Shown in pieces: positions 14,390-15,139 of a stretch of DNA of 15,139 bases. Origin of the DNA: FEN-1297 sp964498065 (GTDB taxonomy: Bacteria > Bacteroidota > Ignavibacteria > Ignavibacteriales > Ignavibacteriaceae); assembly GCA_964498065.1 (NCBI GenBank), contig CAZCFZ010000090.1, positions 1-15,139 on the forward strand, in the 5' to 3' direction. Within the stretch, counting starts at the first letter, position 1. Each line of letters opens with the position of its first letter. The notes beneath the pieces are model-generated. The model saw nothing but the letters and a program-made list of their open reading frames with translations, was not told the origin of the DNA and did not search any database. Made by a program: the position numbers and the translations under genes.

Positions 14390-15139
14390 TTATTCTAAAT
14401 TTTTCAGAATATCTTTTAATTTTTCCAGGTTACTTTTCCAATCCTTCTGTTTTGTTCTTTCGCGTTCAACAACTTCCGGTGCTGCATTTTGTACAAATTT
14501 TTCATTTGATAATTTTTTCTCTATCCCTGTAAGTGAGTTTTCCAGACGGGTAATTTCCTTCTGTAATCGATTTCTCTCCACATCAAGATCAATTAATCCT
14601 TTGAGAGGAATATAAATTTCACATTCATTTAGAATAGCTGATGCGCTGGTCTTAGGTTTTTCTAGTTTTTCATCTACAGTAATTTCTTCAACTCTGGCTA
14701 ACTTTTTAATGTATTCCAGTTGATAATCTTTAACATTATTAGATTTTATAAAAGCTGAAACAAATTTTGAAGGAGGAATATTCATTTCTCCGCGTATGTT
14801 TCTTATCGCAGTAATTATATCTTGAACAAATCCCATTTCTTTTTCTGCTTCAAGGTCTATTAAGGATTTGTCTAATTTTGGATATTCTGAAGTTGAAATA
14901 CTTTCACCATCCCGTCTATTCCCAATCAACTGCCATAATTCTTCTGTAATAAACGGCATAAAAGGATGGACTATCTTTAACAAACTCTCAAATATATTTA
15001 TTGCTCTGTTTAAAACCGCTAATTTAACTTCTTCATTATCCGAGTAGAGCCTGTTCTTTGAAAGTTCAATATACCAGTCACAGAAATCGCTCCAAACAAA
15101 AGAGTAAACAATTTTGGAAGCGTTGTTAATTTCAAACTT
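14390..15139 (-). CDS. valS: Valyl-tRNA synthetase, C-terminal 249 residues (N-terminus beyond window edge)
   Basis: The frame is open to the right edge, so the gene enters from outside and only its last 249 codons are here. SFVWSDFCDWYIELSK (about residues 13-28 of the fragment) and HPFMPFITEELWQ (about 59-71) are hallmarks of the class Ia anticodon-binding domain in ValRS. The last 70 or so residues form the charged C-terminal coiled coil typical of bacterial ValRS (LDVERNRLQKEITRLENSL, then KLSNEKFVQNAAPEVVERE), which contacts the tRNA elbow. The enzyme charges tRNA-Val in the cytoplasm; its catalytic and editing domains are not in the window. No intrinsic terminator is evident after the stop. 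Confidence 0.97.
   Translation of the reverse strand, partial: KFEINNASKIVYSFVWSDFCDWYIELSKNRLYSDNEEVKLAVLNRAINIFESLLKIVHPFMPFITEELWQLIGNRRDGESISTSEYPKLDKSLIDLEAEKEMGFVQDIITAIRNIRGEMNIPPSKFVSAFIKSNNVKDYQLEYIKKLARVEEITVDEKLEKPKTSASAILNECEIYIPLKGLIDLDVERNRLQKEITRLENSLTGIEKKLSNEKFVQNAAPEVVERERTKQKDWKSNLEKLKDILKNLE

Overview
The window is AT-rich (roughly two thirds or more A+T) bacterial chromosome with well-spaced genes on both strands. The gene set points to the Bacteroidota/Chlorobiota/Ignavibacteriota branch: a LytTR response regulator paired with a four-helix LytS-type kinase, a TonB-plug outer-membrane protein, a DUF885 lipoprotein, an HU protein and many Sec signal peptides. The feel is closest to Ignavibacteria, but that placement is an inference from gene style, not from a marker tree. 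Both window edges cut genes: an AI-2E-type permease on the left and valS on the right.

Layout, left to right. (1) Minus strand, 1-5505: a truncated AI-2E family permease, a DUF885 metallopeptidase-like lipoprotein, a secreted GH13 alpha-amylase-family enzyme with a CBM48-like starch-binding domain, and an HU DNA-binding protein with a clean intrinsic terminator. (2) Plus strand, 5764-7710: a TonB-plug/beta-barrel outer-membrane protein with a good Fur-box match just before its start, suggesting iron control. (3) Minus strand, 7768-9529: a two-gene operon of membrane histidine kinase and LytTR response regulator, overlapping by 20 bases. (4) A divergent spacer with an orphan GC-rich hairpin, then a Blc-type lipocalin (plus) and a small unknown beta-barrel protein (minus) that has its own terminator. 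(5) Plus strand, 11284-13578: egtB and egtD, the core pair for ergothioneine synthesis, 15 bases apart and followed by a complex inverted repeat with a T6 tail. (6) Minus strand, 13746 to the right edge: a stand-alone DinB-family protein, a short dispersed-repeat copy of the GTCATCCCGAGC type, and the C-terminal 249 residues of valyl-tRNA synthetase.

Functionally this is mostly ordinary core and envelope biology: starch or maltodextrin breakdown outside the cytoplasm, envelope lipocalin and barrel proteins, one signalling pair, and a low-molecular-weight thiol pathway. I see no phage, insertion sequence, CRISPR array, tRNA, rRNA or defence island. The points most worth a second look are the egtBD pair without egtA, egtC or egtE, with EgtB metal-ligand spacing like the cysteine-using subtype; the Fur-like box; the orphan hairpin before the kinase gene; the multi-arm inverted repeat after egtD; and the dispersed repeat before the DinB gene.
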